A stretch of DNA of 64,000 nucleotides from Streptomyces hawaiiensis (GCF_004803895.1 NZ_CP021978.1:5518001-5582000), one strand, 5' to 3'; numbered from the stretch's first letter, positions 24,786 through 34,002 are shown. Numbers and translations: made by a program. Notes: generated by a model from the sequence alone, not told the origin.

Positions 24786-25513
24786 CCGTTGCTGCGGGAC
24801 TCCTCCAGGGCGCGCTCCACGATGGCTTCCAGCTGCTCGTGGTGCGCGCCCTTCCAGTACGCCCGGCCGCACGCGGTGCACTGCGCGAACACGTCGTACG
24901 TGACATGCGTGCCGTGCTTCAGCTGGTCGGCGACCTCGTCCTTGGTCGCCTTGCGGAGCAGCCCGTTGCACGCGGTGCAACGCGTCCACGGCAGCAGCTC
25001 GGGCCGGAACCGGTCCAGGACGTCACGCAGCTGCTCCTCGGGGCTCGTGCTGTACACGAACGCCCCCGCCCACAGCTCGCGCCTGCGCAGCAACCCCCGG
25101 TCGCGGCTCAGCAACACCCGCTGCTCGGCCGCCGAACGCGCCGCGAGGGCCGGGTCGCCGATGTCGGTCGACTCGTAGGCCGTGTCCACGCCGAGGAGGC
25201 GCAGCCGGCGCGCCAGCGTGCCCAGGTGCACGTCGAGGAGGAAGCGCAGGGGAGCGCCCGGGACCTTCTGGGGGCGCGCCACGGTCGTTACGGTCACCGA
25301 CTCGCCGGCCGCCGGAACGTGCGCGAAGGGCACCTCGCGGCCGTCCACCAGCAGCGCGCCGACCTCGGTCAGCGGCACGCCCAGCGACTCGATGACATGG
25401 CCGAGGCTGGAGAAGCCGTCGGTGGCGGCCCGCACGCTGCCCGCCTGCCGGGCCCGGGGCACGAACACCCGCAGCTCGGGGGCGAACTCGACATGGATCT
25501 CGGGACCGTTCAC
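24782..25513 (-). CDS. Mut7-C RNase-domain protein with ubiquitin-like N-terminus
   Basis: 243 residues. The N-terminal 75 or so residues look like a ThiS/MoaD-type beta-grasp (Mut7-C ubiquitin domain). Then comes the Mut7-C RNase (PIN-fold) domain with RFLLDVHLGTLARRLRLLGVD and LLSRDRGLL, whose acidic residues are likely catalytic. It ends in a zinc ribbon, CTAC-x(about 28)-CTAC. Starting at GTG 25513 begins the beta-grasp cleanly, but the RBS is weak. Its TAG stop is on the same four bases (CTAG, 24782-24785) as the TAG of the convergent oxidase gene. The in vivo RNA target is not known. Confidence 0.85.
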   Translation of the reverse strand: MNGPEIHVEFAPELRVFVPRARQAGSVRAATDGFSSLGHVIESLGVPLTEVGALLVDGREVPFAHVPAAGESVTVTTVARPQKVPGAPLRFLLDVHLGTLARRLRLLGVDTAYESTDIGDPALAARSAAEQRVLLSRDRGLLRRRELWAGAFVYSTSPEEQLRDVLDRFRPELLPWTRCTACNGLLRKATKDEVADQLKHGTHVTYDVFAQCTACGRAYWKGAHHEQLEAIVERALEESRSNG

Positions 25514-25545
25514 CCGGTCAGGATGCCATGGCGAAGGCGCCGGTC

Positions 25546-26181
25546 TCAGGGTGTTCCGGTCGGCAGGCCGACCTCCAGGACGTCCAGGGCGCGGTCGACG
25601 AGGTCCCGGATGTCGTCGCGGTGGCCGGTCTCGGCCCAGTAGTGGGAGACCTCCATCAGGCCGCCCATCACGGACATGGCGAAGACCCGGAGCTCCAGGC
25701 CGTCGGGGTCGAGCCCGGAGCGCTCGGCGAGGGCCTCGCGCAGCAGCCGGCCGGTCGCGGCCATGCTCTCCATCATCCGGGCGCGGACGGCCGGGACCTC
25801 GACCCCGAGCCGCGTCCGCAGCCGCGTCACCTCGGGCTCCTCGGCGAGGCTCAGGTCGAGGGCCGTGCGCATCACGTGCCGGAGGGTGTCGGCCCACGAC
25901 TCCTCCAGCGGCCGGGTCCGCAGCTCCTGCATCATCACCGGGTCCCACTCGTCGGTGATGACGATGTCCTCCTTGGTGGGGAAGTACCGGAAGACGGTCG
26001 ACGGCGACACCTCGGCGCGCTCGGCGATCTGCTCGATCGTCGTGGCGTCGTAGCCCTGCTCCTCGATCAGCGCGTAGGTCGCGGTGCGGATCGCCCGGCG
26101 GGTCTTGATTTTCTTCCGTTCCCGGAGCCCCGGCTGGGGGCGGTCGGCGGGGGTGGTGCGTGCGGCCGTCATGAAGGTCAT
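25546..26181 (-). CDS. TetR family transcriptional repressor
   Basis: 211 residues. The N-terminal HTH is IRTATYALIEEQGYDATTIE followed by IAERAEVSPSTVFRYFPTKE, the TetR signature. The C-terminal ligand-binding domain is helical and unspecific. The ATG at 26181 overlaps the stop of the upstream MFS gene (ATGA), so I chose it over the internal ATG at 26172. Co-transcription with the exporter suggests that it represses the shared promoter; a dyad overlapping the -10 is present at 27733-27747. Confidence 0.9.
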   Translation of the reverse strand: MTFMTAARTTPADRPQPGLRERKKIKTRRAIRTATYALIEEQGYDATTIEQIAERAEVSPSTVFRYFPTKEDIVITDEWDPVMMQELRTRPLEESWADTLRHVMRTALDLSLAEEPEVTRLRTRLGVEVPAVRARMMESMAATGRLLREALAERSGLDPDGLELRVFAMSVMGGLMEVSHYWAETGHRDDIRDLVDRALDVLEVGLPTGTP

Positions 26182-27728
26182 TGTCGGGCATCGGCCTCGG
26201 GCCCGGCCATGGCCGGGGTGCCGTGCTCGCCGGCCGGGGCGGTCCGGGTGCCGGGCAGGAACACCCCGGCGAGCAGCGCGGCGACCAGGGCCGCGACACC
26301 GCACACCAGCAGCACGACGCCCATGCCGTGGACGTAGGCGCTGTTCGCGGAGGTGGCCAGGCCGGCCGCGCCGGTGCGCTCGGCGACGAGGTGCGCGGCC
26401 ACCACGGACTCCCCGGCGGTGTCGGCGGCCCGGGCGGGCAGTCCGGTGACGTCGAGGCGGTCCCGGTAGACGCCCGCGAGCAGGCTGCCGAGCAGGGCGA
26501 TGCCGATCGCGCCGCCGACCTGGCGCAGGGTCATCAGGAGCCCGGAGCCGCTGCCGGCCCGGTCGGCGGGTAGCGCCGCCAGCGCCCCGTCGATCGCCGG
26601 GACCACCGCGAAGCCGAAGCCGAGACCGGTGACGGTCAGCCACAGCGCGGTGAAGCCGTAGCCGGAGTCGGGTGCCGTACGGCTGCCGAGCAACGCGGCG
26701 AACGCCAGCACCACCAGGCCGCAGGTGATCACCGCGCGGGGGCCGAACCGGGCGACGGCCGGCTGGGCGCCGCGCGCCGCGACCATCAGGCCGCCCATCA
26801 TCGGCAGCAGCCGCAGCCCGGTGCCGAGCGTGTCGTGGCCGAGGACGATCTGGAGGTAGGGCGGCAGCAGGAACAGCAGGCCCGCCAGGACGAAGGTGAC
26901 CAGAGTCGCCGTGAGGGCGTTCACGAGGAAGCCGCGGTGGCCGAGAAGCTCCATGTCGAGCATGGGCCGTGCCGCCCGCCGCTCGCGCAGCACCAGCCCG
27001 GCGAGCAGGACGGCGGCGCCGGTGAGGAACCCGGCCACCAGGGGGTCGCCCCAGCCGCGGGTGGGCGCCTCGATGATGGCGAAGACCAGGGCGCCGAGAC
27101 CGGCCGCGGTCAGGGCCGTGGCGATGATGTCGACCTTGGGGGAGGACGGATCGCGCGTTTCGGGGAGCAGGAACAGGCAGGCTGCGACGCCGATGCCGAC
27201 CATCGGGACGTTGATCAGGAAGACGGAGCCCCACCAGAAGTGGTCGAGCAGCCAGCCGCCCAGGACCGGGCCGAGCGGCATGCCCAGCGCGGAGGCGGCC
27301 GACATGACGCCGATCGCCTTGGAGCGCTCGTCCGGCCCGAACAGCGCGGGCAGCACGGACAGCGCGAGCGGCATGACCAGGGCGCCGCCGACGCCCATCA
27401 CGGCCCGGGCGGCGACGACCCAGGTCACGTCGGGGGCCAGGGCGCCCATGACCGAGCCGGCCAGGAAGATCCCGAGTCCGGTGACCAGCATCAGCCGCCG
27501 CCCGAACCGGTCTCCGAGCAGCCCGGCGGGGAGCATCAGCGCCGCGAAGACGACGACGTACGCGTCCGCCGTCCACTGCTGTTCGCCCGTGCTCGCGCCG
27601 AGATCCTCGGCCAGGGTCGGCAGCGCGACGTTGAGGATCGTCATGTCGAAGCCGAGCGTGAGCATGCTCGCGACCAGGGCCGTCAGGGCCCACCAGCGGC
27701 GGGGGTCGGGCGTAATGACAGTAGCCAT
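26178..27728 (-). CDS. MFS drug exporter, DHA2 (EmrB/QacA) family
   Basis: 516 residues with 14 predicted helices. Motif A is LLGDRFGRRLML (about 70-81). FDMTILNVALPTL (about 27-39) is the typical TM1 motif, and VMGVGGALVMPLALSVLPALF follows. Proton-driven export of drugs or metabolites is expected. Its stop overlaps the start of the TetR gene, so exporter and repressor form one unit. The promoter at 27735-27765 has a perfect TTGACA. Confidence 0.92.
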   Translation of the reverse strand: MATVITPDPRRWWALTALVASMLTLGFDMTILNVALPTLAEDLGASTGEQQWTADAYVVVFAALMLPAGLLGDRFGRRLMLVTGLGIFLAGSVMGALAPDVTWVVAARAVMGVGGALVMPLALSVLPALFGPDERSKAIGVMSAASALGMPLGPVLGGWLLDHFWWGSVFLINVPMVGIGVAACLFLLPETRDPSSPKVDIIATALTAAGLGALVFAIIEAPTRGWGDPLVAGFLTGAAVLLAGLVLRERRAARPMLDMELLGHRGFLVNALTATLVTFVLAGLLFLLPPYLQIVLGHDTLGTGLRLLPMMGGLMVAARGAQPAVARFGPRAVITCGLVVLAFAALLGSRTAPDSGYGFTALWLTVTGLGFGFAVVPAIDGALAALPADRAGSGSGLLMTLRQVGGAIGIALLGSLLAGVYRDRLDVTGLPARAADTAGESVVAAHLVAERTGAAGLATSANSAYVHGMGVVLLVCGVAALVAALLAGVFLPGTRTAPAGEHGTPAMAGPEADARQ

Positions 27729-27732
27729 GAAA

Positions 27733-27765
27733 TGAGAGTAGCTTTCAAAAGATGGGGACTGTCAA
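27733..27765 (-). promoter_or_regulatory. Promoter and candidate TetR operator of the MFS-TetR operon
   Basis: On the minus strand there is a perfect TTGACA (27765-27760) and TACTCT (27740-27735), 19 bases apart. A 15-bp imperfect dyad TGAGAG-TAG-CTTTCA (27733-27747) covers the -10, where the co-transcribed TetR protein would block the promoter. Confidence 0.6.
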
Positions 27766-27793
27766 TATCTGGGGATCCCCGGGCATGCGAAAA

Positions 27794-27817
27794 GGCCACG
27801 GCTCGCAAGCCGTGGCC
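27794..27817 (-). terminator. Terminator of the hemolysin III gene
   Basis: Perfect 10-bp stem GGCCACGGCT/AGCCGTGGCC with loop CGCA. It is flanked by GAAAA on the left and TCTTTC on the right, so it works for the minus strand (T-rich after the stem) and probably for both. Confidence 0.85.
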
Positions 27818-27838
27818 TCTTTCGTGGGCGAGAGGGGG

Positions 27839-28552
27839 CTACCCGTGCTGGTACGCCACCAGTGAGATCCCCACGTAGTGCGCGATGAAGGCCGCCAGGG
27901 TGAGGGAGTGGAACACCTCGTGGAAGCCGAACCAGCGCGGTGACGGGTTCGGCCGCTTGATCCCGTAGACCACGCCGCCCGCGCTGTAGAGCAGGCCGCC
28001 GACGACGACCAGGACGAGGACGGCGACACCGCCGGTCCGCATGAAGTCCGGCAGGTAGAAGACGGCCGCCCAGCCCATCGCGATGTAACAGGGCGTGTAG
28101 AGCCAGCGCGGGGCGCCGACCCAGAAGACGCGGAAGAGGATGCCGGCCACGGCCGCGGCCCAGATGCCCCACAGCAGCCACTCGCCCTTGGCGCCCGGCA
28201 GGAGCAGCATGGCCAGCGGCGTGTAGGTGCCCGCGATGATCAGGAAGATGTTGGCGTGGTCCAGCCGTCGCAGGACGCCGTCCATGCGCGGGCTCCAGTC
28301 GCCCCGGTGGTACAGCGCGCTCACGCCGAACAGCAGGCATGCCGTCAGGGCGAAGACGCCGCAGGCGATGCGCCCTCTGGAGGAGTCGGCGAGGGCGGTC
28401 AGCACCAGGCCCGCGACCAGGACGGCCGGGAACATGCCGAGGTGCAGCCAGCCGCGCAGCTTCGGCTTCACCGGGTGTGGCAGGGAGAGCGCCTGCGGAC
28501 CGTGGCCGTCGGCCGCCGAGTCCGTGGGCGCGTCGGGGACGAACGCAGTCAT
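27839..28552 (-). CDS. Hemolysin III / PAQR-family membrane protein
   Basis: 237 residues with seven predicted helices. Family motifs are ALYHRGDWSP (in place of the usual S-x3-H), RLDHANIFLIIAGTYTPL, and FHEVFHSLTLAAFIAHY near the C-terminus with the metal-binding His residues. PAQR proteins are zinc-dependent membrane hydrolases or receptors; the bacterial role is unclear. The start is ATG 28552; the frame reaches further to 28621, but that would overrun the palindrome at 28566-28579. There is no RBS; TACCAT 6 bases before the ATG suggests leaderless translation. Confidence 0.88.
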   Translation of the reverse strand: MTAFVPDAPTDSAADGHGPQALSLPHPVKPKLRGWLHLGMFPAVLVAGLVLTALADSSRGRIACGVFALTACLLFGVSALYHRGDWSPRMDGVLRRLDHANIFLIIAGTYTPLAMLLLPGAKGEWLLWGIWAAAVAGILFRVFWVGAPRWLYTPCYIAMGWAAVFYLPDFMRTGGVAVLVLVVVGGLLYSAGGVVYGIKRPNPSPRWFGFHEVFHSLTLAAFIAHYVGISLVAYQHG

Positions 28553-28565
28553 GGCCGAATGGTAG

Positions 28566-28579
28566 CTACGGAACCGTAG
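28566..28579. promoter_or_regulatory. Palindrome upstream of the hemolysin III gene
   Basis: CTACGG-AA-CCGTAG is a perfect 6-bp dyad, 13 bases before the ATG at 28552 and next to a TACCAT -10 candidate. It is a plausible repressor site. Confidence 0.45.
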
Positions 28580-28630
28580 TGGCGTATCGGTGCCACGGAT
28601 TGACCGGCGAAGAGTGGCCATCCTCTCACC

Positions 28631-28649
28631 GTGACCTGATGATGGTCAC
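28631..28649. promoter_or_regulatory. Inverted repeat in the hlyIII-pckG intergenic region
   Basis: GTGACC and GGTCAC flank a 7-base spacer. The 327 bases between the two divergent genes (28553-28879) hold this dyad, the palindrome at 28566-28579 and the pckG RBS. I see no further gene and no convincing -35/-10 for pckG. The dyad could control PEP carboxykinase expression. Confidence 0.4.
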
Positions 28650-28879
28650 GCAAATGGACTGCCAGGTGAACGCAATGTGCGTGCAAAGCGGGCGCGGGAA
28701 ACCGTGGCGAGCCTCACGTTGCTCACCTGTGCGCTCCTCTGGACAGATGGGCGCGAGCGTCGGATGATCAAATGAGTGCGGTCGGCACCGGATGAGCGCC
28801 AAGATCCACCCTGAAGCATCCGGGTCGCAGCCCCCACGGGGCCTCCACATCACCAAAAATCCCTCATTTAGGAGCAATC

Positions 28880-30709
28880 GTGGCGCGCGACATCGCGGCT
28901 CCCACCGTCCCCACCACTCATCAGGGGCTGATCTCGTGGGTCAACGAGATCGCCGAGCTGACGCAGCCGGACAGCGTGGTCTGGTGTGACGGATCCGAGG
29001 CCGAATACGAGCGACTGTGCGGGGAGCTCGTCGAGAAGGGCACCTTCCGGAAACTCGACCCGATCAAGCGCCCCCACTCCTACTACGCGGCCTCCGACCC
29101 CACCGACGTCGCCCGCGTGGAGGACCGGACGTTCATCTGCTCCGAGAAGGAGGCGGACGCCGGCCCGACCAACCACTGGAAGGCCCCCGCCGAGATGCGG
29201 GAGATCTTCCAGGGCTCCGGGGGCCGGGGCGGCCTCTTCCGCGGCTCGATGCGCGGCCGCACCCTGTACGTCGTGCCCTTCTGCATGGGCCCGCTCGGCT
29301 CGCCGCTGTCCGCGCTCGGCGTCGAGATCACCGACTCGGCGTACGTCGCCGTGTCCATGCGCACCATGACCCGCATGGGCCAGGCGGTCCTGGACGAGCT
29401 CGGCTCCGACGGCTTCTTCGTCAAGGCCGTGCACACCCTGGGCGCCCCGCTGGAGCCCGGCCAGGCGGACGTCCCCTGGCCCTGCAACCAGACCAAGTAC
29501 ATCTCGCACTTCCCCGAGGACCGCGAGATCTGGTCCTACGGCTCCGGCTACGGCGGCAACGCCCTGCTCGGCAAGAAGTGCTACGCCCTGCGCATCGCCT
29601 CCGTGATGGCCCGTGACGAGGGCTGGCTGGCCGAGCACATGCTCGTCCTGAAGCTGACCCCGCCGCGAGGCGAGTCCAAGTACGTCGCCGCGGCCTTCCC
29701 GAGCGCCTGCGGCAAGACCAACCTCGCCATGCTGGAGCCGACCGTCCCCGGCTGGACGGTCGAGACCATCGGCGACGACATCGCCTGGATGCGCTTCGGC
29801 GAGGACGGCCGCCTCTACGCCATCAACCCCGAGGCCGGCTTCTTCGGTGTCGCGCCCGGCACCGGCGAGCACACCAACGCCAACGCGATGAAGACGCTGT
29901 GGGGCAACTCCGTCTTCACCAACGTCGCCCTCACCGACGACAACGACGTGTGGTGGGAGGGCATGACCGAGGAGTCCCCGGCCCACCTGACGGACTGGAA
30001 GGGCAACGACTGGACGCCCGAGTCCGGCGTCCCGGCCGCGCACCCCAACGCCCGCTTCACCGTCCCGGCCTCGCAGTGCCCGATCATCGCGCCGGAGTGG
30101 GAGGACCCCAAGGGCGTGCCGATCTCGGCGATCCTCTTCGGCGGCCGCCGCGCCACCGCCGTACCGCTGGTGACCGAGTCCTTCGACTGGAACCACGGCG
30201 TCTTCCTCGGCGCCAACGTGGCCTCCGAGAAGACCGCCGCCGCCGAGGGCAAGGTCGGCGAGCTGCGCCGCGACCCCTTCGCGATGCTGCCGTTCTGCGG
30301 CTACAACATGGGCGACTACATGGCCCACTGGATCGACGTGGCCAAGGACAAGGACCAGTCCAAGCTGCCGAAGATCTACTACGTCAACTGGTTCCGCAAG
30401 GACGACGAGGGCAAGTTCGTCTGGCCCGGCTTCGGCGAGAACTCCCGGGTCCTGAAGTGGATCGTGGAGCGCCTGGAGGGCACGGCCGAGGGCGTCGAGA
30501 CGCCGATCGGCATCCTGCCGACCAAGGACGCCCTCGACACGAACGGCCTGGAACTGGCCGAATCCGACCTGGAGTTCCTGCTCACGGTCGACAAGGAGGT
30601 CTGGCGCGAGGAGGCCGCCCTGGTCCCCGAGCACCTCAACACCTTCGGCGAGCACACGCCGAAGGAGCTGTGGGACCAGTACCGCGCGCTGGTGGAGCGC
30701 CTCGGCTGA
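28880..30709 (+). CDS. pckG: Phosphoenolpyruvate carboxykinase (GTP)
   Basis: 609 residues, the usual length for the GTP enzyme. It interconverts oxaloacetate and PEP with GTP, for gluconeogenesis and anaplerosis. The kinase-1 P-loop is FPSACGKTN (273-281), including the reactive Cys. The kinase-2-like GDDIAWM, the PEP-binding RGGLFRGSMRG and the guanine-binding FW/PGFGENSRVLKWI regions are all present. The start is GTG 28880 with AGGAG at good spacing. Two hairpins follow the gene. Confidence 0.96.
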   Translation: MARDIAAPTVPTTHQGLISWVNEIAELTQPDSVVWCDGSEAEYERLCGELVEKGTFRKLDPIKRPHSYYAASDPTDVARVEDRTFICSEKEADAGPTNHWKAPAEMREIFQGSGGRGGLFRGSMRGRTLYVVPFCMGPLGSPLSALGVEITDSAYVAVSMRTMTRMGQAVLDELGSDGFFVKAVHTLGAPLEPGQADVPWPCNQTKYISHFPEDREIWSYGSGYGGNALLGKKCYALRIASVMARDEGWLAEHMLVLKLTPPRGESKYVAAAFPSACGKTNLAMLEPTVPGWTVETIGDDIAWMRFGEDGRLYAINPEAGFFGVAPGTGEHTNANAMKTLWGNSVFTNVALTDDNDVWWEGMTEESPAHLTDWKGNDWTPESGVPAAHPNARFTVPASQCPIIAPEWEDPKGVPISAILFGGRRATAVPLVTESFDWNHGVFLGANVASEKTAAAEGKVGELRRDPFAMLPFCGYNMGDYMAHWIDVAKDKDQSKLPKIYYVNWFRKDDEGKFVWPGFGENSRVLKWIVERLEGTAEGVETPIGILPTKDALDTNGLELAESDLEFLLTVDKEVWREEAALVPEHLNTFGEHTPKELWDQYRALVERLG

Positions 30710-30725
30710 GCCGCACCCCCGAACT

Positions 30726-30784
30726 CCGCGGCCGGCCGGAACCGACAGTGCCCTGACCAGCAACATCGTCACGGCCGGCCGCGG
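30726..30784. repeat. 12-bp inverted repeat with long loop after pckG
   Basis: CCGCGGCCGGCC (30726-30737) and GGCCGGCCGCGG (30773-30784) are perfect complements separated by 35 bases. It may act with the hairpin just downstream in ending pckG transcription. Confidence 0.6.
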
Positions 30785-30799
30785 TGACAGCACCCCCGG

Positions 30800-30835
30800 C
30801 AGGGGTTCGCACCATGTGTGCGGACCCCTGCTTTT
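30800..30835 (+). terminator. Rho-independent terminator of pckG
   Basis: CAGGGGT...ACCCCTG (30800-30806/30824-30830) with an inner GCAC/GTGC pair, followed by CTTTTC. This is the best T-tailed hairpin in the window. The remaining space to the next gene (30836-31295) holds a CACAT-TCCGT-ATGTG dyad near 30912 and the octamer repeats at 31135-31158, and I see no gene in it. Confidence 0.8.
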
Positions 30836-31134
30836 CGCTGTGCGCCGTCGCGCCCCCTCGCTCACTCGCCACGTTGCTCGCGGTCACCGTCCTCCGATGT
30901 GACGGGACCGCACATTCCGTATGTGTCCATGCAGTTGGGACGCTTGAGCGCGCGAAAGGTTGTGCGCACGTTCGGCCTCACCTTGGGCACAGATCGATCA
31001 CAACTGCTCGCCCGCTGGGTCCGATCTGGGTGCTATTGCTGGGATCAATCCAAGATCGTCTGATGTCCGGGTTATGAAATGGTCAAGTGAAAGGCTGTTC
31101 ACGGGCGTTGAACCCACTCGCGCCTTTCGCTCCC

Positions 31135-31158
31135 TCCGCCCCTCCGCCCCTCCGCCCC
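31135..31158. repeat. Three tandem copies of TCCGCCCC
   Basis: Perfect octamer triplet with degenerate copies on both sides (31131-31166). It lies in the upstream region of the DUF1906 operon, about 140 bases before its start. Slippage here could alter promoter spacing. Confidence 0.7.
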
Positions 31159-31295
31159 TCCGGCCGTCGGTGCCCACCGAGGCCGGAGCTGTCCGGTGTC
31201 CGAACAGCGGGACCTCTCCCGCCCAGTGCCGCTCCACCCACCACATGCCGCCCGACCAGGCGCGGCCCCGCATCCCCCAGCTGAGAGGGCGCTTC

Positions 31296-33533
31296 ATGGC
31301 CGACGAGATGGTGCGTCAAGCCCAGGTCTTCATCAACCGCGTGTACGGCAGCCGCATCGGCATGACCGTCGAGGAGAACGGGCAGACCGGCTGGCCCACC
31401 ATGTATGCCCTGACCCGCGCGCTCCAGTACGAGCTCGGCATCACCAACCTGTCGAACAGCTTCGGGCCGGCCACCCTGGCGGCCATCGCGGAGAAGTACG
31501 GCAAGATCGACGCCAACAACGTGCCCCACGCGGACTTCTGCCGGATCATCCAGTCCGCCCTGTACTGCAAGGGCTACGACGGCAGCGCCATCGACGGCAC
31601 CTACAGCGACCGCGTCAAGCAGTCCGTCACCCAGCTCAACGCCGACATGGGGCTGAGCGCCGTCTACCCGGGCAGCGCACTGTGGCCGAAGGTCATCAAG
31701 GGCCTGTTCAACATGGACGCGTACGTCACCGTCAGCGGCGGCTCCAACGCGGTTCGCGCGGTGCAGCAGTGGCTCAACGGCCAGTACGTCCTGCGCAAGG
31801 ACTACTACGTCATCCCCTGCGACGGCCACCACTCGCGCGACGTCGCCAAGTCGATGCTCTTCGCCGTCCAGTACGAGATCGGGATGGCGGACGGGGTCGC
31901 CAACGGTGTCTTCGGCCCCGGCACCCAATCCGGCCTCAAGTCGCACACCCTGTCGGTCGGCAGCTCCGGCAACTGGGCACGGCTCTTCACCGGCGCGATG
32001 ATCCTCAACCAGCGCCCGGTCGCCTTCGGTAACTTCACCAGCGCGGTCTCCACCGCCGTCCAGAGCTTCCAGTCCTTCGCGAAGCTCCCGGTCACCGGCA
32101 AGGGCGACTTCTCCACCTGGGCCTCACTCCTCGTCTCCTACGGTGACCAGAGTCGTAGCGGCGAGGCCTGCGACGGCGTCACCAAGATCACGGACGCGCG
32201 CGCGGCCACCCTCAAGGCGGCCGGCGTGAAGTACATAGGCCGCTACCTCACCAACCCCAGCGCCACCTCGCTCCCCGAGAAGGCCATCCAGCCCGGCGAG
32301 CTGGCCACCATCGCCGCGAACGGCCTGCGCTGCTTCCCGATCTACCAGACGTACGGCAGGGACGCCGCCGGCTTCAACTACGCCGCCGGACGGGCCGCGG
32401 GCCAGGCCGCCGCCAACGCCGCCCTCGACCACGGCTTCAAGCCCGGCACCCGGATCTTCTTCGCCGTCGACTTCGACGCGCTCGACCACGAGGTGACGTC
32501 CAACGTCCTGCCGCACTTCAAGGGCATCGTGGACGCGCTGGCCGCCGACGGCGCGGAGTTCAAGGTCGGCGTGTACGGGCCGCGCAACGTCTGCACCCGG
32601 GTCGGCGAGACCGGGCACTCCACCGCCTCCTTCGTCTCCGACATGTCCTCCGGCTTCTCCGGGAACTTCGGCTACCCGCTGCCCGCCGACTGGGCGTACG
32701 ACCAGATCGTCACCCGCACCGTCGGCTCCGGCGCCGGCTCCATCGAGATCGACGTCAACATCGCCTCCGGACGCGACACCGGCCAGGCCTCCTTCAACGC
32801 GCCCCGGCCGCCGCGCCCCGACGTCGGCTTCGACGGCTCCTTCCTCAACGCGCTGCACGCGGACCTCAGCCGCTACATGCGCAGCATCGGCTACGAGGAC
32901 GACGGCGGCACCGGCACCAACGCGCGTCTCTTCACGCACACCCAGTGCTTCGAGACGATCATGTCGCACGACGCACAGACCACCCAGCTGTCCCGTGCGT
33001 ACAACATGCGCAAGGCGATGATCCAGACCTCCGCCTACTGGGAGATGCGGCACTACGACCTCATCGACCAGGGCGTGGACCACGCGGTCGCCCAGTACCA
33101 CCTCAACGGCGTCGGCATCAAGAAGGACTCCTCGACCGGCATCGGGCAGATCAGCGGCGAGAACGGCATCCGCGCCTGGAACCACTGCATCGACAACGGC
33201 TTCGTCACCGGCACCCGTCTCGATCCGACCAAGGACGCAGACATCTGGACGATGTGGCAGAAGGTCAACAAGGACAACGCCTTCACCATGCGGACCGTGC
33301 CGCTGATCCACCTCTGGGGCGTCGCGGGCAAGCCCGGCGGCCAGAACCCCCCGGCAGGCGAGACCAAGCTGCGCGCCATGAGCCTGAACTACACCGAGGG
33401 CGAGGTCTTCGAGATCATCCGCCGCTACCAGGGCTGGGGCAACGAGGCCGAGGCCCATGCCGCCAAGCGCATGGGGCTGTACTACATCTTCGAGAAGTAC
33501 AACAACCTTGCCCGGCAGCTCGCCGGCGGGTGA
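31296..33533 (+). CDS. DUF1906 glycoside-hydrolase-like protein with peptidoglycan-binding-like N-terminus
   Basis: 745 residues. The first 290 or so contain three to four helical units that look like peptidoglycan-binding repeats (for example AIDGTYSDRVKQSVTQLNAD and VANGVFGPGTQSGLKSH). A DUF1906 TIM-barrel-like domain follows (about 290-500): DARAATLKAAGVKYIGRYL, IFFAVDFDALD, FKVGVYGPRNVC, EIDVN. The last 240 residues are not recognised. There is no signal peptide or membrane helix at the ATG chosen (31296, RBS GAGAGGG), although the domains suggest a cell-wall target. It leads a three-gene operon with a membrane protein and a Tat-exported protein. Confidence 0.82.
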   Translation: MADEMVRQAQVFINRVYGSRIGMTVEENGQTGWPTMYALTRALQYELGITNLSNSFGPATLAAIAEKYGKIDANNVPHADFCRIIQSALYCKGYDGSAIDGTYSDRVKQSVTQLNADMGLSAVYPGSALWPKVIKGLFNMDAYVTVSGGSNAVRAVQQWLNGQYVLRKDYYVIPCDGHHSRDVAKSMLFAVQYEIGMADGVANGVFGPGTQSGLKSHTLSVGSSGNWARLFTGAMILNQRPVAFGNFTSAVSTAVQSFQSFAKLPVTGKGDFSTWASLLVSYGDQSRSGEACDGVTKITDARAATLKAAGVKYIGRYLTNPSATSLPEKAIQPGELATIAANGLRCFPIYQTYGRDAAGFNYAAGRAAGQAAANAALDHGFKPGTRIFFAVDFDALDHEVTSNVLPHFKGIVDALAADGAEFKVGVYGPRNVCTRVGETGHSTASFVSDMSSGFSGNFGYPLPADWAYDQIVTRTVGSGAGSIEIDVNIASGRDTGQASFNAPRPPRPDVGFDGSFLNALHADLSRYMRSIGYEDDGGTGTNARLFTHTQCFETIMSHDAQTTQLSRAYNMRKAMIQTSAYWEMRHYDLIDQGVDHAVAQYHLNGVGIKKDSSTGIGQISGENGIRAWNHCIDNGFVTGTRLDPTKDADIWTMWQKVNKDNAFTMRTVPLIHLWGVAGKPGGQNPPAGETKLRAMSLNYTEGEVFEIIRRYQGWGNEAEAHAAKRMGLYYIFEKYNNLARQLAGG

Positions 33534-33543
33534 GGTGGTCACC

Positions 33544-34002
33544 ATGACCACCACGTATCCCGCCGCCCTGCCCCTGCTGCTCTGCATCGTCGTCGCCGCC
33601 GTGACCGCCTTCGCTCTCGTCGGGTACGGCTTCCCGGCGATCGGCAGGGGTGGTCCGGGGGCCGTGGCGCGCGGCGGCGCCGCGCTCGCCGGAGCCCTCG
33701 CCGCGGTCGCCTGGGTCTGGGGCCTGGTGTCGCTCTTCCGCGACGAGAGCGGCACCGCCCAGGCCTGCCAGGACGCGAACCTCTCGCTGTACGGGCAGGT
33801 GAGCGGCTACAGCGTGTCCTACCTGCCGCCTGCCCTCGACTGCCGCATGTCGTCAGGTGGTTCGTACGCGGCGGCCGTCCCCGGCTTCATCGCGCCCGTG
33901 ATGACGGTCAGTGCGGTGATCGCGGTGACGCTCGCTCTGATCGCCTTCGCCGAACACCGCCGCACCACCACACCCGAGCATCCCGAGAAGAGGACCACGT
34001 GA
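33544..34002 (+). CDS. Membrane protein, middle gene of the DUF1906 operon
   Basis: 152 residues with three predicted helices (about 8-28, 40-60 and 113-135). The loop between the second and third helices is extracytoplasmic and has two Cys (QACQDANLSLYGQVSG and ALDCRMSSGG) that may pair. ATG 33544 has GAGG upstream, 10 bases after the previous stop. Its stop overlaps the next GTG. No family is recognised. Confidence 0.75.
   Translation: MTTTYPAALPLLLCIVVAAVTAFALVGYGFPAIGRGGPGAVARGGAALAGALAAVAWVWGLVSLFRDESGTAQACQDANLSLYGQVSGYSVSYLPPALDCRMSSGGSYAAAVPGFIAPVMTVSAVIAVTLALIAFAEHRRTTTPEHPEKRTT

Noticed and set aside
25546..27693. 715-residue reading in one frame that includes the TetR protein
   Set aside because: Only the C-terminal 211 residues are TetR. 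The upstream part is a low-complexity shadow over the MFS gene, which has its own motifs and promoter.
30726..30784. 12-bp inverted repeat as the end of an insertion sequence
   Set aside because: The arms are only 35 bases apart, with no transposase and no flanking direct repeat. A structure in the 3' region of pckG is the simpler reading.
30800..30830. GGTTCG-like core suggested a tRNA T-arm after pckG
   Set aside because: No acceptor, D or anticodon arm fits around it. The pairing is that of a simple terminator hairpin with a T-rich tail.
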